DNA from: Scenedesmus sp. ARA3
Lineage: Eukaryota; Chlorophyta; Chlorophyceae; Sphaeropleales; Scenedesmaceae
Direction of reading: 5' to 3'
Assembly (NCBI GenBank): GCA_004335835.1
Contig: RWJK01001945.1
Coordinates: 62,001 to 126,000, forward strand
DNA: 64,000 nucleotides
The notes under the pieces: model-generated
Told to the model about the DNA's origin: nothing
Seen by the model: only the letters and a program-made list of their open reading frames with translations
The model's database searches: none
Shown here: positions 1 through 16,897 of the stretch, one piece after another
Layout: each line of letters begins with the position of its first letter
Position numbering within the stretch: position 1 is the stretch's first letter
Position numbers and translations under genes: made by a program

Positions 1-1344
1 CTGCCAGCTTGTACACTGCTGCTGCTGCTGGGTGCGTCGTTGTCTGATGCTGGACTCGCGCGGCTGCTGCTGCTGCTGCTTGCTGTTGGTGGCAGCTGCA
101 TGCCGCTGCGGATGGGTATCACCTCCCCATGCAGCAGCTGCTGCTGCGGCTGGCTGCTGCCACTGCCGGGCACCACTGCAAAGCCGCCGCTGTGAGGCCT
201 GCTGAACTGCTGCAGCGACCTGCTGCCCAGCTGCGCAGGCGCAAAGCTGTAGCCGGCTGCTGCTGCAGCTGCTGCACCCGCCGGCAGCTGCGGCCACTGC
301 ACAGGCTGCAGCAACTGCTGCTGGTTGCTTGACCTGCCAGGCTGCACTGCTAAATGCACTGAACCCACTCCAGCCGCCTGCTGTGCGCCTGCTGCTGCCT
401 GTTTCAGCAGCACTGCAGGTGACACAGCGTCGAATGCGGCTGCGCCGCCACAGGCCCGGGCCATTGTCGAGATGCCGGCCACCCCCCGCAGCGATTCAAA
501 TTCAAAGTGCAGGCCCACATCATACACCGAAGACATGCCCACAAACAGCAGTGGCGGCGGCAGCGCCAGCGGGTCAGGGATGTACCACAGCTGCGGCTGC
601 GGCTGCTGCTGCAGCAGCAGTGGCTGCTGCACATGCTGCCCTTGATGCTGCTGCTGCTGCTGCTGGATGGCTGGCGCCTGCTGTGGCTGCTGAGGAGCAG
701 TCGCTGCATGCTGCTGCCGGCAGCTGTTGGCAGCTTGCCCTCTCGCATCCTTGCATTGCTGCTGCTGCCTGCTGCCAGCACTCCCGGCTTGCCCAGCTGC
801 TGCTGCTGCTGCTTCCAGCGCCTGCCGCCGCTGCCGTGCCAGCATCATCACTGCCAGCGCCCCAAGGTGGCCGCCAGCAGAATGTCCCACCACACTAATG
901 CGGGCTGCATCGCCGCCATACTGCTTGACCTCCTGTGCGGCCCACACCAGTGCTGCCAGCACCTCGCCTGCCATCTCGCCTGCCAGGGCCTCAGGGTACA
1001 GGCTGTAGGAAATGACACACACGACTGCACCTGCCTGCGCTAAACTAACAGCCATCGGGCCAAAGTGCCAGCGGTCGCCTGCATGGAAAGAATGTGCAGG
1101 TAACACTCAGTCCAATGCATGCATGGGACATTACAGTAGGCTGCAAAGAGCAGCTGCTGTGAACATGCAGCAGCTCCTTGCGCAGCGGCTGCTGCTGGTG
1201 CTGAGGTGCTTGAGTACTCTCCAAACATGCTGCTGCAGTAAAACACTGCTGCTCAACCCGCCCCCAGCCTCCCGGACCTTACCTGTAGCCCAGATGCCTC
1301 CATGGCAGAAGAACACCACAGGTGCAAGCTGCTGCTGCACTGGT

Positions 1345-1382
<38 letters not shown>

Positions 1383-1868
1383 ATACACGTGCGAGGGCAC
1401 GTAGATGTCTATCAGGTGCCGAGGTTTTGGCCCGTATGGTACAGGAGGAAACAACACCACGCCATACGGCGAGGCATCAGCTGCTGGGGACCCTGCCACT
1501 GGCACGGAGCTGCAGGGGCAAGCAGCAGCAGCAGCAGCATACAATACCGGCAAAAATGAGTCAGAGCGGCTGTCGGCACCATGCCAGAGATGCTGCCATG
1601 TTGTGTTGGCACTTAGTCCACATAAGGTGGCCAGCGTGCATGCATGCATGCCCTCTGTCCACAGTATATGCAGCGCAGCATTGCAGGCGTCCGCTGGCTC
1701 TCAGGCCCTCTGCATGCTGATGCTGCATACTCACGTCCTCACTCGCAGGCTGCGAATGCCGTAGGGCGTCAGGCCTGCTGCTGTGCCCAGCTCCGCAGCA
1801 AACACGCCCGCCAGCTGCCGCAGCTTGCGCAGCCGCTCCAGCGCGCCCTGCTCCTGCAGGACCTCAGC
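1..1868 (-). CDS. alpha/beta hydrolase, isoprenylcysteine methylesterase-like (partial, 3' end off the window)
   Basis: Serine hydrolase of the alpha/beta-hydrolase fold. Of the families I know it is most like isoprenylcysteine alpha-carbonyl methylesterase, which removes the methyl ester from prenylated proteins. Three exons chain in phase: 1868..1735 (donor GTGAGT), 1509..1283 (donor GTAAGG) and 1078 to the left edge. Visible motifs are RHLIDIYVPS, the oxyanion-hole segment FFCHGGIWATG, a GDRWHFGP loop joined across the second intron, YGGDAARISVVGHSAGGHLG with the nucleophile Ser in GHSAG, and later SSVYDVGLHFEFESLRGVAG as in ICME-type enzymes. Between the last two lies a Gln/Ala-rich insert, and another low-complexity stretch (about residues encoded by 1..400) precedes the missing C-terminus, so the catalytic Asp and His are not seen. 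The 5' exon(s) upstream of 1868 are not resolved. A CAG tract (about 1340..1382) gives a poly-Gln just before the HGG motif. Family assignment good; exact substrate unsure. Confidence 0.72.
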
Positions 1869-2129
1869 CTGCACAGCAGCCCAAATGCATGTGCATGCGT
1901 TGCATGTAATGTGAATGTGACGCAGAGATGACGAGGAGGCAGTGGCTGTTGATGCTGCTGTTGCTTTTATCTGCACGCCAATGCCTCATGTGTGCGGTGT
2001 GCAGGTGCCTGGAGTGGCAGCGATCACAGCGCGGGCTGCAAGGAAGGTTTGTACATGAATTTGAATATGGGCATGCACTTCATCTGCAGATGCCTGAGCT
2101 GCTTGAAGTGTTTGCTGTCAAGCAGCAGC

Positions 2130-2168
<39 letters not shown>

Positions 2169-2868
2169 GATACTGCCACCGCATCGCTGATGTTGCGCTG
2201 TGCTGCACCTGCAAGCAGATGACTTGCACAAAGACGCACAACACGTTTCTAGAGCTTTGTGTTGCACCCACATGGGCTCCTTTGAAAGCTTGCACAAGCA
2301 GGGACGCCATGCTGCTGACAGGTAGAGAGGAACCAAAGCAGCGTTGCAGTGGCAGTTGAGCAATCACCTGCCACCAGCCGCCTTTCCCACACCCATAATG
2401 CACTAAACTAAAACTTCTATATCATTTAGAGTCATAGCTGCTTATCTGTTGGCAGCTCACACCCATGCTCACATCCCTAGAGCCTAAACCAAGACCTGCT
2501 GACCTGGCAACAAGCGGTTGGCACTAGCAGTGATGTTGGACTGCTCAACGGGCTGCTGCATCCATTTTATCGTTGCGTTCCGTCAACTATTGCTCTTCTG
2601 TGCACAACAGCTGCTGCAACTTGTCGTTCGCACTCGGATCACACCGCTGGCACAGCTTCATTGTGCTGCGGCTCAAATCTATCAGACATGTCAAAGTACT
2701 ATTCTAGACTAGCTGTAATGTGCTGCTAACTATGCATCAGTAGCTGAGCGGGACTTCCGAGCCGAGGGAAACTAGCACACTTCTGGCGATAAACACTGCC
2801 ATAAGCAGAGCTCTCAATTCTATTGTACGCTTAGACCTACCGAGCGTGTGAGGACCCTGCCTGAAACA
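1869..2868. other. divergent intergenic/5' region between the hydrolase and glycerol kinase
   Basis: The interval holds a CAG tract at about 2131..2166 and probably the unresolved first exon(s) of the minus-strand hydrolase. It also holds the upstream region of glycerol kinase on the plus strand. I see no clear TATA box. No other gene can be supported. Confidence 0.4.
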
Positions 2869-7350
<4,482 letters not shown>

Positions 7351-7411
7351 CGCAATGTGTATGTGTGCTGTTTGGCTGGCCTTTTCCGTGTGAAGTACAG
7401 CTTGGTTCAGC

Positions 7412-7596
7412 AAAGAAGGCGCTGGGCAGGTGCCTGGACTTGGCTGACCTGGCGCTGTAGGGTTTGGCGGTGCGTCCGCAGCATGTTAGACTGTTCCTCT
7501 TGTAGTTTGGCTTGGTGTTTCGCTGCTCCGAGGCTTATTTGAGCGGCAGAAGTTGCTGAGCAGGTGCCTGGACCTGGCTGATCTGGCGCTGTAGCG
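7412..7596 (+). repeat. two copies of the glycerol kinase C-terminal coding end, stop codon included
   Basis: The terminal segment reading SRCLDLADLAL plus TAG (7317..7350) recurs at about 7423..7460 and 7557..7595, each keeping the TAG. Spacings are about 110 and 135 bp. The copies lie in the 3' untranslated region, so splicing cannot maintain them. Confidence 0.9.
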
Positions 7597-10335
7597 GTGC
7601 AGAAATGCTCCCCACTGCCAGAGTGTGTGGCTGACGCATTCAGACCTTGTTTGATGAAAGGCTTTAACATGGCTTGAGCTTGCATGGATCACAAAGGTTA
7701 GCTACATCAGCTTTTGGTTTTGCACGGGGAGTTGACTTGTTGTGCCAACGTGTGCAAGCGATCGTAGCTGCAGCCAGGCACCACAACGACGGCTGTATCA
7801 TGGTGAACGCCGCGAGTACATGCACCAATGGCGAGGTGTTCTGTTACAGCAGTGCTGGCAGGCATACTGTGGGACATGCGGCAAGAACGCCCAGCGCTGG
7901 CTGATGGGGCTTATAGACGGGCATGCGCCTCTTGCATCCTTATCTTCCTGTTGGCTTGCTGCACCTATGTTGTCTTCGCAAGTTTGACTTTCCATAAGCC
8001 TCTTGCTGGCCAGTTTGTCTGGGGCCTGCTGCCAGCACCGTTGCCACTCCTCTGTGGGGTGGAGCATGTGAAGCAAGCAGTCATGCCAATGGCAGTTGAG
8101 CAGTTGAGCAGGCAGCACACTTTCCTGCAAGCCTGGTGTTGCGCTACCAACTGGTGCTTTCTGAACCTGGTGCCAGATGGTGCGTTTGCTGCGTGCACAT
8201 GCACGATGTGCAGGTCTTGCAGGAGCTGGTTATGAGCCCGTGCTGTGGATTTGTTACCTTGTGGCATCAGGAAATCACGCCGTCTGCAAATGTTTGAACC
8301 ACCGCAGTGCCCACGACACATTCTCAAGACGTTCTATTACTTCCAATGTAAACCTCATGCCGACTCATCAGGTGCACAGGGCATGCTGGCGTAAGTAGCT
8401 GACATGTACATGTCATGTACATGACTGCAGCATGCAGACCGCATGCCATGGCAAATTGCGGTACACACCTTCGTGTGAATGTGCCCCACACCAAGCCAGC
8501 AAACGTATATCATATACCAGCGGACAGGCAGCGCAAACAGCAAGGGCAGAATCAGAACCCAGGCAATGTGCATGCACCTTGGATCACCCCAACAAAATCT
8601 CCATCCAAACAGGGACATGCTGATGCAGCACATCAAGGGGACGATGCTGGAAACACAAAGACCTTCCAGCTGCAAACCACGACGCCGCAAGGCAATGGAA
8701 ACAACACATTGTTTCGTTATATATTGTGTGCTGCAAAACACACACTAAGTAGCACGCAGCCCAGGCATGTGGCTTTCAGCCGCCGCCTGGCGACAGGCGT
8801 GTGGCCGCGTGCGACATTCAAAATGCCAACCACCCTGTGGCTGCACTAACAGCAAGCCTACACGGGCGCAGCGTGTGCCACAGTAAGCAACAATCAACCA
8901 TGAAGACGTGAGTCTGCTCCTCTTGCAACAAGTGTAGCAAAACCATCATGAAGCCACTGGAGTGTGCATGCTTACAGTACATGCAGGCGCATGTTGCATG
9001 ATGCAGGATGCAGGATGCAGCATCACAGCAAGTGCAGTCAGGCGGGTGATGATGCAGATGGACCAGGGTGCCCAGCCTCACTTTGCGAGGGGCTGCAGTG
9101 ACCATGCACATGCCGTAGCAGCCTCCGCTGTCTTTGAAGTGCGATCTAGCAGCTGCTGGCAGCTCATGCCTGTAATCAAGAGAATGTCTGGTTCACATGG
9201 ATGCATGCCTCCCGTCAGGGTACGCCACCCCAGATGCACGGGGATCAAACGCTCTAACAATTTGTTGATGTTATGCAAGGTGGACGTGGTGTGAAAACAA
9301 ACAGCTCATAGCTAGTGGAGTGCAGCGTGCGCAGGTGGGTGAGTGCAGTATTGTCCCCTACACAAACACAGGGCACTCAACAGGGCTCCATTTCAAATGT
9401 CTCATGATGGGTGCAAGGGCTGCAGCTAACCAATCAAACCATTAAGCTGAGCAGGTGACCATGCACAAGAGCATATGATGCAACAAGCTGTCAAGAGAAA
9501 CAGGTCGCACAGCCGATCAGCCTCCTTGCCAGCACTGGGTGAAACATCAGACCAAACGGCAACGCCAACTAGGCAGTGCAATACTGCCAGGGCTGTGCAT
9601 CACAACCACCATCCCAGCCATGCTGCATGTGCCTTCACAGCATGTCAATCACTCCATCATGGCCTGCACAATTGGCAGCGCAACAGGAAACCACAAAAAT
9701 GACGGACTCCGCCTCTAGATGCCTCAGCCATTACAGCCATTCGGTGCGCTGTATCCAGGCTCCTTGACGTCCTTGGCGTCACCAAGCAGTCAGCGCCCCG
9801 CAGCAGGCCAGGCCGCACACAGCCTGCCAGGGTGGCTGCTCAGGACTTGTTGGGCACCCTGCATGATGCACATCATGCAGACAGCACAGTCAGCAGAGTC
9901 AAAAGGCATTGATTAAAGCGTTAGGATTCATAGCCACCATGTGTGGGTGCGTCTGCAGCAAGCATACTTACAGCAAGCATGCATTTGTCAAATTATGCAG
10001 GCAACACTGCTGTGACATGCAGGGCCCAGGTGCTGCCTCTCACCAGTGGTTCTGCGTGTACATGCCGTACGGGCCGTTTCCATTCTGTGTACAGAGGAAC
10101 AACAGCAGGCGCGCAGCAGCAGCAGCGGAATTTCAGCAGCTGGCAGCAGCAACAACAGCGGCTACACGCAGTTGCCGTATCGCTGCGCTTGTAGACAACA
10201 ACCGCCCCTCGGATGCACCTTGCATCTTCAGGTTGAAGCTGCTGCCTGATGTCAAGTCGAGAGGATAGTTACATGTTGGTCCTGGCACAAAGTTAAATGG
10301 TATCCTAGTGCACTTTAATCACATGTAAATTCAAT
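7597..10335. other. 3' flanks and intergenic region, no gene supported
   Basis: Convergent interval between glycerol kinase (+) and the cysteine protease (-). Short ORFs occur in all frames but none has family motifs or splice-consistent neighbours. A perfect palindrome GACATGTACATGTC lies at 8400..8413. TGTAA on the plus strand at 8347..8351 could end the kinase transcript. Confidence 0.5.
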
Positions 10336-10340
10336 TTACA
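10336..10340 (-). terminator. TGTAA poly(A) signal of the cysteine protease gene
   Basis: TGTAA on the minus strand, 90 bases past the protease stop codon. TGTAA is the usual chlorophycean poly(A) signal (known biology). Use at this site is inferred. A second TGTAA lies near 10268..10272. Confidence 0.5.
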
Positions 10341-10429
10341 GCAGTGCCGCACGGTGAGCTACAGCAGCTGCATGTCCCGTGCTCCCACCACTAATGCAGC
10401 AGTAACCACTGCATGCTGCAATCTGTTTA

Positions 10430-10504
10430 TCAACAGCTGCCACTCACGCAGTCCTTCCTGACCCACAGGTAGCCCTTGTTGCAGAAGCCAGTGCCCCAGC
10501 TGTG

Positions 10505-10564
<60 letters not shown>

Positions 10565-12835
10565 TGCGCACCCTTTCAGCCATGGTCTTTACCAAGCAAC
10601 CACCAGCGGTGTTTCTAAGTCGTGCCGCAGCGCCAGAAACAAAGGTCAAGTACAATCACGCATCAGCCGCTCTACAACCATTGTCACACACTGCAGTGCC
10701 ACGTTTGCTGTGTTGCGCTTGCATGCAGCTTCTTAGCCCGGCACACCTGTTCTTGATGATCCAGTAGTCCCAGGCCTTGTCAAACATGCACTGCGTTACT
10801 TTACCTACGTAGTGTATAACGCAGTCGGCTGTTGCGCACCTGTTCTTGATGATCCAATAGTCCCAGTCTTTGTTCAACATGAACTGAATGGCTTACCTAT
10901 AAGTGTAACACAGCCGGCCACTGCACACCTGTTCTTGATGATCCAGTAGTCCCAGGTCTCGTTGAACACATGCTGTACTGATCACCCTACACATGTAACA
11001 CAGTTGGTTGTTGCGCACCTGTTCTTGATGATCCAGTAGTCCCAGGTCTGGCCGTTGCTCATCTTCACGTCGTCCACCCAGCCCACCACAGCCACGCCGT
11101 GATTGAGCCCACTGTTGGCCTCGCCGCAGTTGCGCACCCAGCCGGCTGCCAGGCCCTGCCAGTTGCTGGCATCTACGCCAATCACTGCAGGAGATGACAC
11201 AACAACGCAGGTGGTTGATGTATCGTGCCCCAAAAAGGCAGGCAACAGTGTACGGCAGGTAAGCCACAAGGGCTTGGCACAATCTGCAGGTGCACTGCTT
11301 GTGGTGCCTGCTTGCTACTTGGCATCCACACCACTTACTGCAGGCACAGGCGCATGATTGAAATGTGAGGGTGCTGGATGCATCCTGCAAGTGCACTGCT
11401 TGCTGTGAAAACACCAGCGACACACAACGAAGGAGAGGCGCATTCACACTGTGTACACGCTTATACACGCCAAGGTCAGCCACATGACATGCAGCCCTTG
11501 CTACGCATGCATTGCGGCGCCACCTGTGATGTTGAAATTACGGCGCAGCAGCGGTGCTGCTCACCAGTGGGTGCCTTCATCACTGCGCGAGCTAGCGTGC
11601 CTGTCCCAGGCGGCACATACATGAAGGACTTGGCGCCTGCAGCACCACACACAGCACACACAGGCAGGCAGTGTGTTTGTCAGCACAATGGCAAACCTTG
11701 TGCACTTTGTGCACACACCAGCACATGTCAGTGCTAACGCAGGAAAACAACAGTAGCCCTCCATCATCCAGATTGCCAGATCACATCTTGCATTACATAC
11801 AGCAACCGCAGTGCTGCCTTTGACACGTCGCATGCAGGCGCCCGTGCATTGCAACTCCAGGACTGTTGTGGCTGCGCATACATCTTGCAGTGCAGACAGC
11901 AGGCGGTGGTCGCACACACATACACACCTGTGTTATAACGCGGAAGGCTTGAGGAAGGCTTGCAGGGGTACACGCCCGCATCATATGCCTTGTAAGGCAG
12001 TGCAGATTCAAAGGCGGCCCCCCTGCAGATGTATCTGTCCATCACGCTGTCAGGCCAGGAGCCCTTGCACTGGTCGCCCTTGGTGCCTGCAGGGTAGCAG
12101 CACAGGCAGTGTGTGATTACACCGCACGTGAGTAGCGATACTGCCAAGCATGGAGCAACATCCAGCAGCAGTAGCAGTCACACTGTGATGCTGCATGCAT
12201 CGACGAAGCATTTTTGTCACGTCCTCCCGCAGCAGTCACTGACTGCTGTTCCTCTTTCCATCAGAGCCGTACATATATGCGACAAAGCCTTATGCAGTGT
12301 AACTGCGGGCTCACTCACAGTCCAGGAAGTCCTGCTCAGCCAGGTCTGTGTTCCAGCTGCGGTAGCCCAGGCCCCACCACTTGCGCACCCACACGTTCTC
12401 AATGGCGGCAGTGGCAGCCATGTTGGAGCAGCTGCCACACTGCAGCAGCAGCAGCAGCAGCAGCAATGAGCGTGAGGCTGTTGGAGAGCTGTGGTGCACA
12501 GCACAGCTGGTAAACCAACTCTATAGGAGAGTCGCTGTATATGTGCTTTGTGATGCTCTTGCATGGCCTCCATGCAGCACAACAGCACTAAAGTTTTGAC
12601 TGTTAGCAGTGACAGGCATACCACCCAAACGTCACAAAAGCGCTCTGCTTACTTACTTGCCCCTGGTTCCTGACTGGTGTGATGCTGCCTGCTGCCCTCC
12701 AGTCCCATGAGGAGGGTGGGCTGCTGCTGCTGCTGCTCCAGTCAACATACTTGCCACAGTCCAGGCTGCCACCATCACCGGCACCACCCAGCAGCCTCCT
12801 GCCTGGGGGCCTGGTGATGGGGCGCCCTGCAGCAT

Positions 12836-12867
<32 letters not shown>

Positions 12868-13169
12868 CGAGCAGTAAGCGGAGTGCAGTAAGCGCAGATG
12901 CGCACAGCATAGGCATCGTGGTGCTGCGCATGGCCTAAGCTTGCAGCAAGACAGGCTGAAGAACAGTAGTTGGGCGTGCGCAGGTGCAGCAGGAGGCTGG
13001 CGGGCCAGATGTGTAAGCAGAGTACCACAGCAGGGCCTGCTTATCTCTATGCACATTGGTGACGCATGCTGCCTGGCAGCTGGCTGGATCCTCAGTTTAC
13101 CCCACTGCTAACTGACATCGCTGCACCAATCAGCCACACGGTGAGCAATGTACCTGAGCTTGCAGCAGC

Positions 13170-13211
<42 letters not shown>

Positions 13212-13882
13212 GGCGCCTCACCCAAGCTGGGGTCCAGCAGCAGCGCCTTGAAAGCCTCCGGGGTCATGTGCGCAAAGCGTGTCACGCCATACGCCATTGT
13301 GTCGTCCTGAGCGCAAGCAAACATATGTCAAGCAGTGAAATGTAATGTAATGTAATGTATGAAAGAGCCGGAATCACAGTCAGCCAGGAAGACAGGCAGC
13401 AGGCTTGGAAGGAGGATGCGGTTCATGAGCTGCAGATGACTGACACAGCTAGGGATGCTGTGTTGATTGCGTTGTTCACTTGTTTCAACAGTGGTAGCTG
13501 CTTTGTTAGGGATTGCAACTGTAGCAGCTGCCAAAAGCACGTCACCAGGTATGTGCTGTGTTCAGCTACAACGTTGCGCACAGCAGGCACATACAGCAGC
13601 CGTGCTCACCCCTTGCTTTGCTAGTTCATCATTATTGCCCTTCCAGGTCCTCAGGTTGACTTGAAAGGTGGCGTACTTCTCCGAGTCAGAGTTACCAAAG
13701 TCGAGGCCGTACATGGCCTTGTACGCAGCCCTGCAAGCAGGAGTCACAACACAATTCAGTGCAGCCAACTGTTGTTGATCACGCAAAGACACACCAACTA
13801 GGCATGGAGCGTCTGCAGTAAAAAGCAGTGTAGCATTAGTCACAGCACCCGCGCCTGCAGCTGCAGCAGCAGCAGCAACAAT

Positions 13883-13916
<34 letters not shown>

Positions 13917-13918
13917 AT

Positions 13919-13977
<59 letters not shown>

Positions 13978-14027
13978 NNNNNNNNNNNNNNNNNNNNNNN
14001 NNNNNNNNNNNNNNNNNNNNNNNNNNN

Positions 14028-14073
<46 letters not shown>

Positions 14074-14076
14074 GCA

Positions 14077-14109
<33 letters not shown>

Positions 14110-14301
14110 GCCCTGCGGTGCTCACCATGCGCGAGTGGGGTTCCCAAAGGCCTCTTCCAGCTCCCTCCTCTTGGCCGCCACCTCTTCCATGGTCTGGTTC
14201 ACCATTTTTACCTTATCATCATCGCTGTATGGAGCTGCAGGCAGAGGCAAGCGTGGGTGAACTGTGGGTGAACAACACATATGTTGTGGGTGAAGGACAA
14301 C

Positions 14302-14334
<33 letters not shown>

Positions 14335-14827
14335 AAGCATGTGGCATGTGCTGGTCCCTTAAAGCACGCTGAGTGTAACAGTCGCACAAGCATGTGCAGT
14401 GCGGCACTGCATCTTCAACAGGAAACCCCATGTATGCGCTGGTCCTGCAGTAAATCAAGTACAGGTGTGTCACCTGCACAGCCCGCCAGCTCTGCGACTC
14501 ACTGTCAGCGAGTTTCTCGAAAACTGGCGGGCCGGCGTTTGGCGGGCCGGCGTCCACGCCTGGGCAGGTTGGGGCAGGGAAGGTGTCTGGTGCAGTGGTG
14601 GGGTTGCGAGGTGGCCTCCATGGAAAGGGGCTGCGTAGGATCAACATCTGGGGCGCAGCCGCTGCTGCAGCAGCGGCCTGGGGCCCAGCCTCGGGTTCAG
14701 GGGCAGCCACCGCAGCAGGGGAAGCAGCAGCATCAGGGGCAGTGTCCTGGGCAGTGGTGGGTGGTGCCAGGCACAGCAGAGCGAGGGCAGCAAGCGCCGC
14801 TGCCAGCAGCAGCCGGGTGTGGTTCAT
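10430..14827 (-). CDS. papain-family (C1A) cysteine protease with I29 propeptide
   Basis: Secreted or vacuolar cysteine endopeptidase. Ten exons chain in phase to 465 aa: 14827..14503, 14234..14126, 13730..13610, 13306..13222, 12826..12657, 12439..12319, 12086..11928, 11636..11565, 11184..11019, 10499..10430. Residues 1-27 form a signal peptide (MNHTRLLLAAALAALALLCL...). An Ala/Pro-rich stretch is followed by an I29-like inhibitor propeptide (about 112-200, with MYGLDF and KYATFQVNLRTWKGNN). The catalytic domain begins near SWDWRAAGSITPVRNQGQ, with Gln of the oxyanion hole, Cys274 in CGSCSNM, His416 in GLNHGVAVVGW and Asn442 in IIKNSWG. The usual Trp after the active Cys (CGSCW) is Ser here. 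The C-terminus is short (KDCVSGSC, then stop). A GTGAGT inside that last segment (after KDC) could instead be a donor leading to another exon. Intron 2 contains a long CAG array with an assembly gap; intron 9 has repeated donors. Confidence 0.9.
10508..10563. repeat. CAG/CTG triplet tract at the acceptor of protease exon 10
   Basis: About 18 uninterrupted CAG (plus strand) repeats. On the coding strand they form a CTG run ending ten bases before the AG acceptor of the last exon. Confidence 0.95.
10743..10955 (-). repeat. three donor-side copies of cysteine protease exon 9 end
   Basis: The real exon 9 ends at 11019 with WDYWIIKN plus donor GTGCGC. Copies of its last roughly 30 bases with the donor recur in intron 9, with copied exon ends at 10929, 10840 and 10747. 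Spacings are 90, 89 and 93 bp. The short intronic spacer is copied too. Confidence 0.95.
13861..14115. repeat. compound CAG/CAA triplet array with assembly gap
   Basis: A long CAG array with a few interruptions (AACAATAG, CGG, AAG) lies inside intron 2 of the protease gene. It contains 50 N at 13978..14027. The round gap size suggests a placeholder, so true array length is unknown. Confidence 0.95.
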
Positions 14828-16570
14828 AGCAGGCCAAGTGGGTGCTGCTGGTGGTGTGTTGGCAGTTTCTGTTGGGTAGGTAGAGGCACAGGGGGGCAGT
14901 AGGGTTCAGAGTGAGCGCAAGTTCCTGAATGGCTTGGTTGCAAGAAAAGGAAGCACTGCGGAACAGACAGCAACAGCCCTGACGGGCGGTCACAGCTGCT
15001 GCACACTGCCTTGCAGGATCCTGGTTCTATTGGCTGCACGGCCTTTTAAAACGAATGCATGAACATAATTCTACATGCTGAATTGGATGACGGCAGTCAT
15101 GCACCTTCCAGTTGTGTCCGTGCATGCAAGTTCACAGTCCGACCAGGCTGGGTTATATCTGCTCCCGGCAAACGCACCTGCTACCTTGGTATCGATGTTC
15201 AGCCGGTGATAACGAAGGCCTGCAATAGACAAACAACGTTTTAGATTTGCTGGTGTGACTCGGACGCGCGTACAGAGGGCATTCAAAGTTGCTTTGCTCG
15301 CCAGTGTCGTGTCAGACGGGCATGTGCGCCCTTTATCACGTAGTTTGCACGCTAATATCTATTAAATACGTTGATTTATACCAGTGCATGACCCAAGGAA
15401 GGTACGAGGGCTGGTGAACAGGTAACCCATGCCACTGGTGCGGTGACACGACAACCACGCTCTTACCTGCTGGCTATGTGCTGCTGGGTCAGATTGAAAT
15501 TGTTCTGATGATGCGAAAATTTATATAGACGACGGCATCGACCTTCCACCGTGGTCCCCGAGCAGGCTGCCTGTCGAACACTGCTCGCAGGTCAGGCGCA
15601 GGCCCGGAATAACATGACATAGGCGGCATCCGAGTCAATCAAAGCAACCTGCAAATGCGTTATAGCGCACATGAACGCCTTAATCGTGTTCTGGGTAACA
15701 CGCATGGGCAGGATCCCCGCAGACCTGCGTGATCGCACCCCCACGCAACTTGCTGTGAAAGCAGCAGAAATGACCGTCACAAGTTCAAATGCGATTTGCT
15801 GATACTTTTCGACTGCGTAGACAACGCAGCCACAACGTTACAAGTTGTACTGCCCACAACCCTACAGGCTGTTGTCACTTAGCTAAGTGAAGTGCCTATA
15901 GGCATAGCCACCAGGTCCGGAGTTGAGGTCCAGTCAGGTGCCGACACTGCTAGGCTGAGACGCCTGCAGCGTACAAGCACTAACTACGCCATTGCTCACC
16001 TGCAAGGCGGGCACAGTGCCAGCTGTTCCATGCCAGATGTAAAGGGTGTTGAGGCAGAGTCGTGCCTTCAGGCCAGCAGTTTTGTCCACGGCACAAAGCG
16101 TGCTGGTTGCTCATGTGCCCGCCACCTCGCGTGCCAGCGCATTCCCTTACATCAGCTCTGCTCCCAGCAGTGTTTCTGCAGCTCAATGATTGCTGCTATT
16201 GCCCCATCTGTACTGTTGCTACGAAGCAATGATGGCTTCATCAATGCCGTTGCTACTGCCCCCGCAATGCTGTTGCCGCTGCGGCCCCATCAGTGCTGCT
16301 ACTGCCACAGCAATGCTGCTGCTGCTGCTGCTGCATCATCCTCGCTGCTGCTGCCGCAGCAGCAGCGCAGCTGTTGCCCGGATAGATGTGCTTGTCGGTG
16401 CTGCTTCAATTGTCTCGGTAGTGCTGCTGCTGCTGCTGCCCGGCAGTGCAGCTGCGCCTCCTCAGTGCTGCTGCTGCTGCTGCGCCAGCAGGGTTGCAGC
16501 TGCCCATCATTGGTGCCCATGATGCTGCTGCTGTTGTCCTGCTGCTCCTGTTGTTGCTGCTCAAGCGCCT
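14828..16570. other. region upstream of the protease and 3' flank of the alginate-lyase gene
   Basis: No gene supported. Two perfect palindromes lie side by side: CACTTAGCTAAGTG (15876..15889) and TGCCTATAGGCA (15893..15904). From about 16180 the sequence is CTG-rich and runs into the 3' repeat array of the alginate-lyase gene. A TGTAA on the minus strand at 16147..16151 is a candidate poly(A) signal. The long plus-strand reading frame over 15892..17100 is the antisense of low-complexity DNA. Confidence 0.45.
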
Positions 16571-16830
16571 CCGACCAGTTGCTGCTGTGGACACGGGGTA
16601 TTCCCTTCATCTTTGGCTGCCATGACAGCGCCGCTGAGCCCACATGCGTCAGGCTGCCATTGCCGCCGTGCGCTGCTGCTGCTGCTGCTGCTGCAGCCTC
16701 GTCGAATGGGGCTGCTGCTGCCTCATCAGTGCTGCTGCTCCCAGGCAGCTACTGCTGTGGGCACAGAGTATCTCCTTTCACGCCCGACTGCCACAGCAGC
16801 GCTGCTGAGCCCACATGCGCAGGCTGCCGA
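16571..16830 (-). repeat. two copies of the alginate-lyase gene 3' coding end
   Basis: The terminal coding segment (GSAALLWQPGVQGDTLCPR, about 16965..16905) recurs downstream as SAALLWQSGVKGDTLCP (near 16815..16755) and GSAALSWQPKMKGIP (near 16640..16595). CTG-rich spacers lie between them. Spacings are about 150 and 180 bp. Confidence 0.85.
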
Positions 16831-16897
16831 GGCCGCCATGCGCTGCTGTTGCTCCTGCTGCTGCTGCTGCTTCATCAGTGCTGCTGCTCCCAGGCAG

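Noticed and set aside
329..898. Plus-strand ORF of 189 codons at the left edge
   Set aside because: Antisense of the alpha/beta hydrolase exon that carries the GHSAG motif.
13562..14128. Minus-strand ORF running through the N gap
   Set aside because: It reads intronic CAG repeats and unknown bases; only its 3' part (exon 3 of the protease) is coding.
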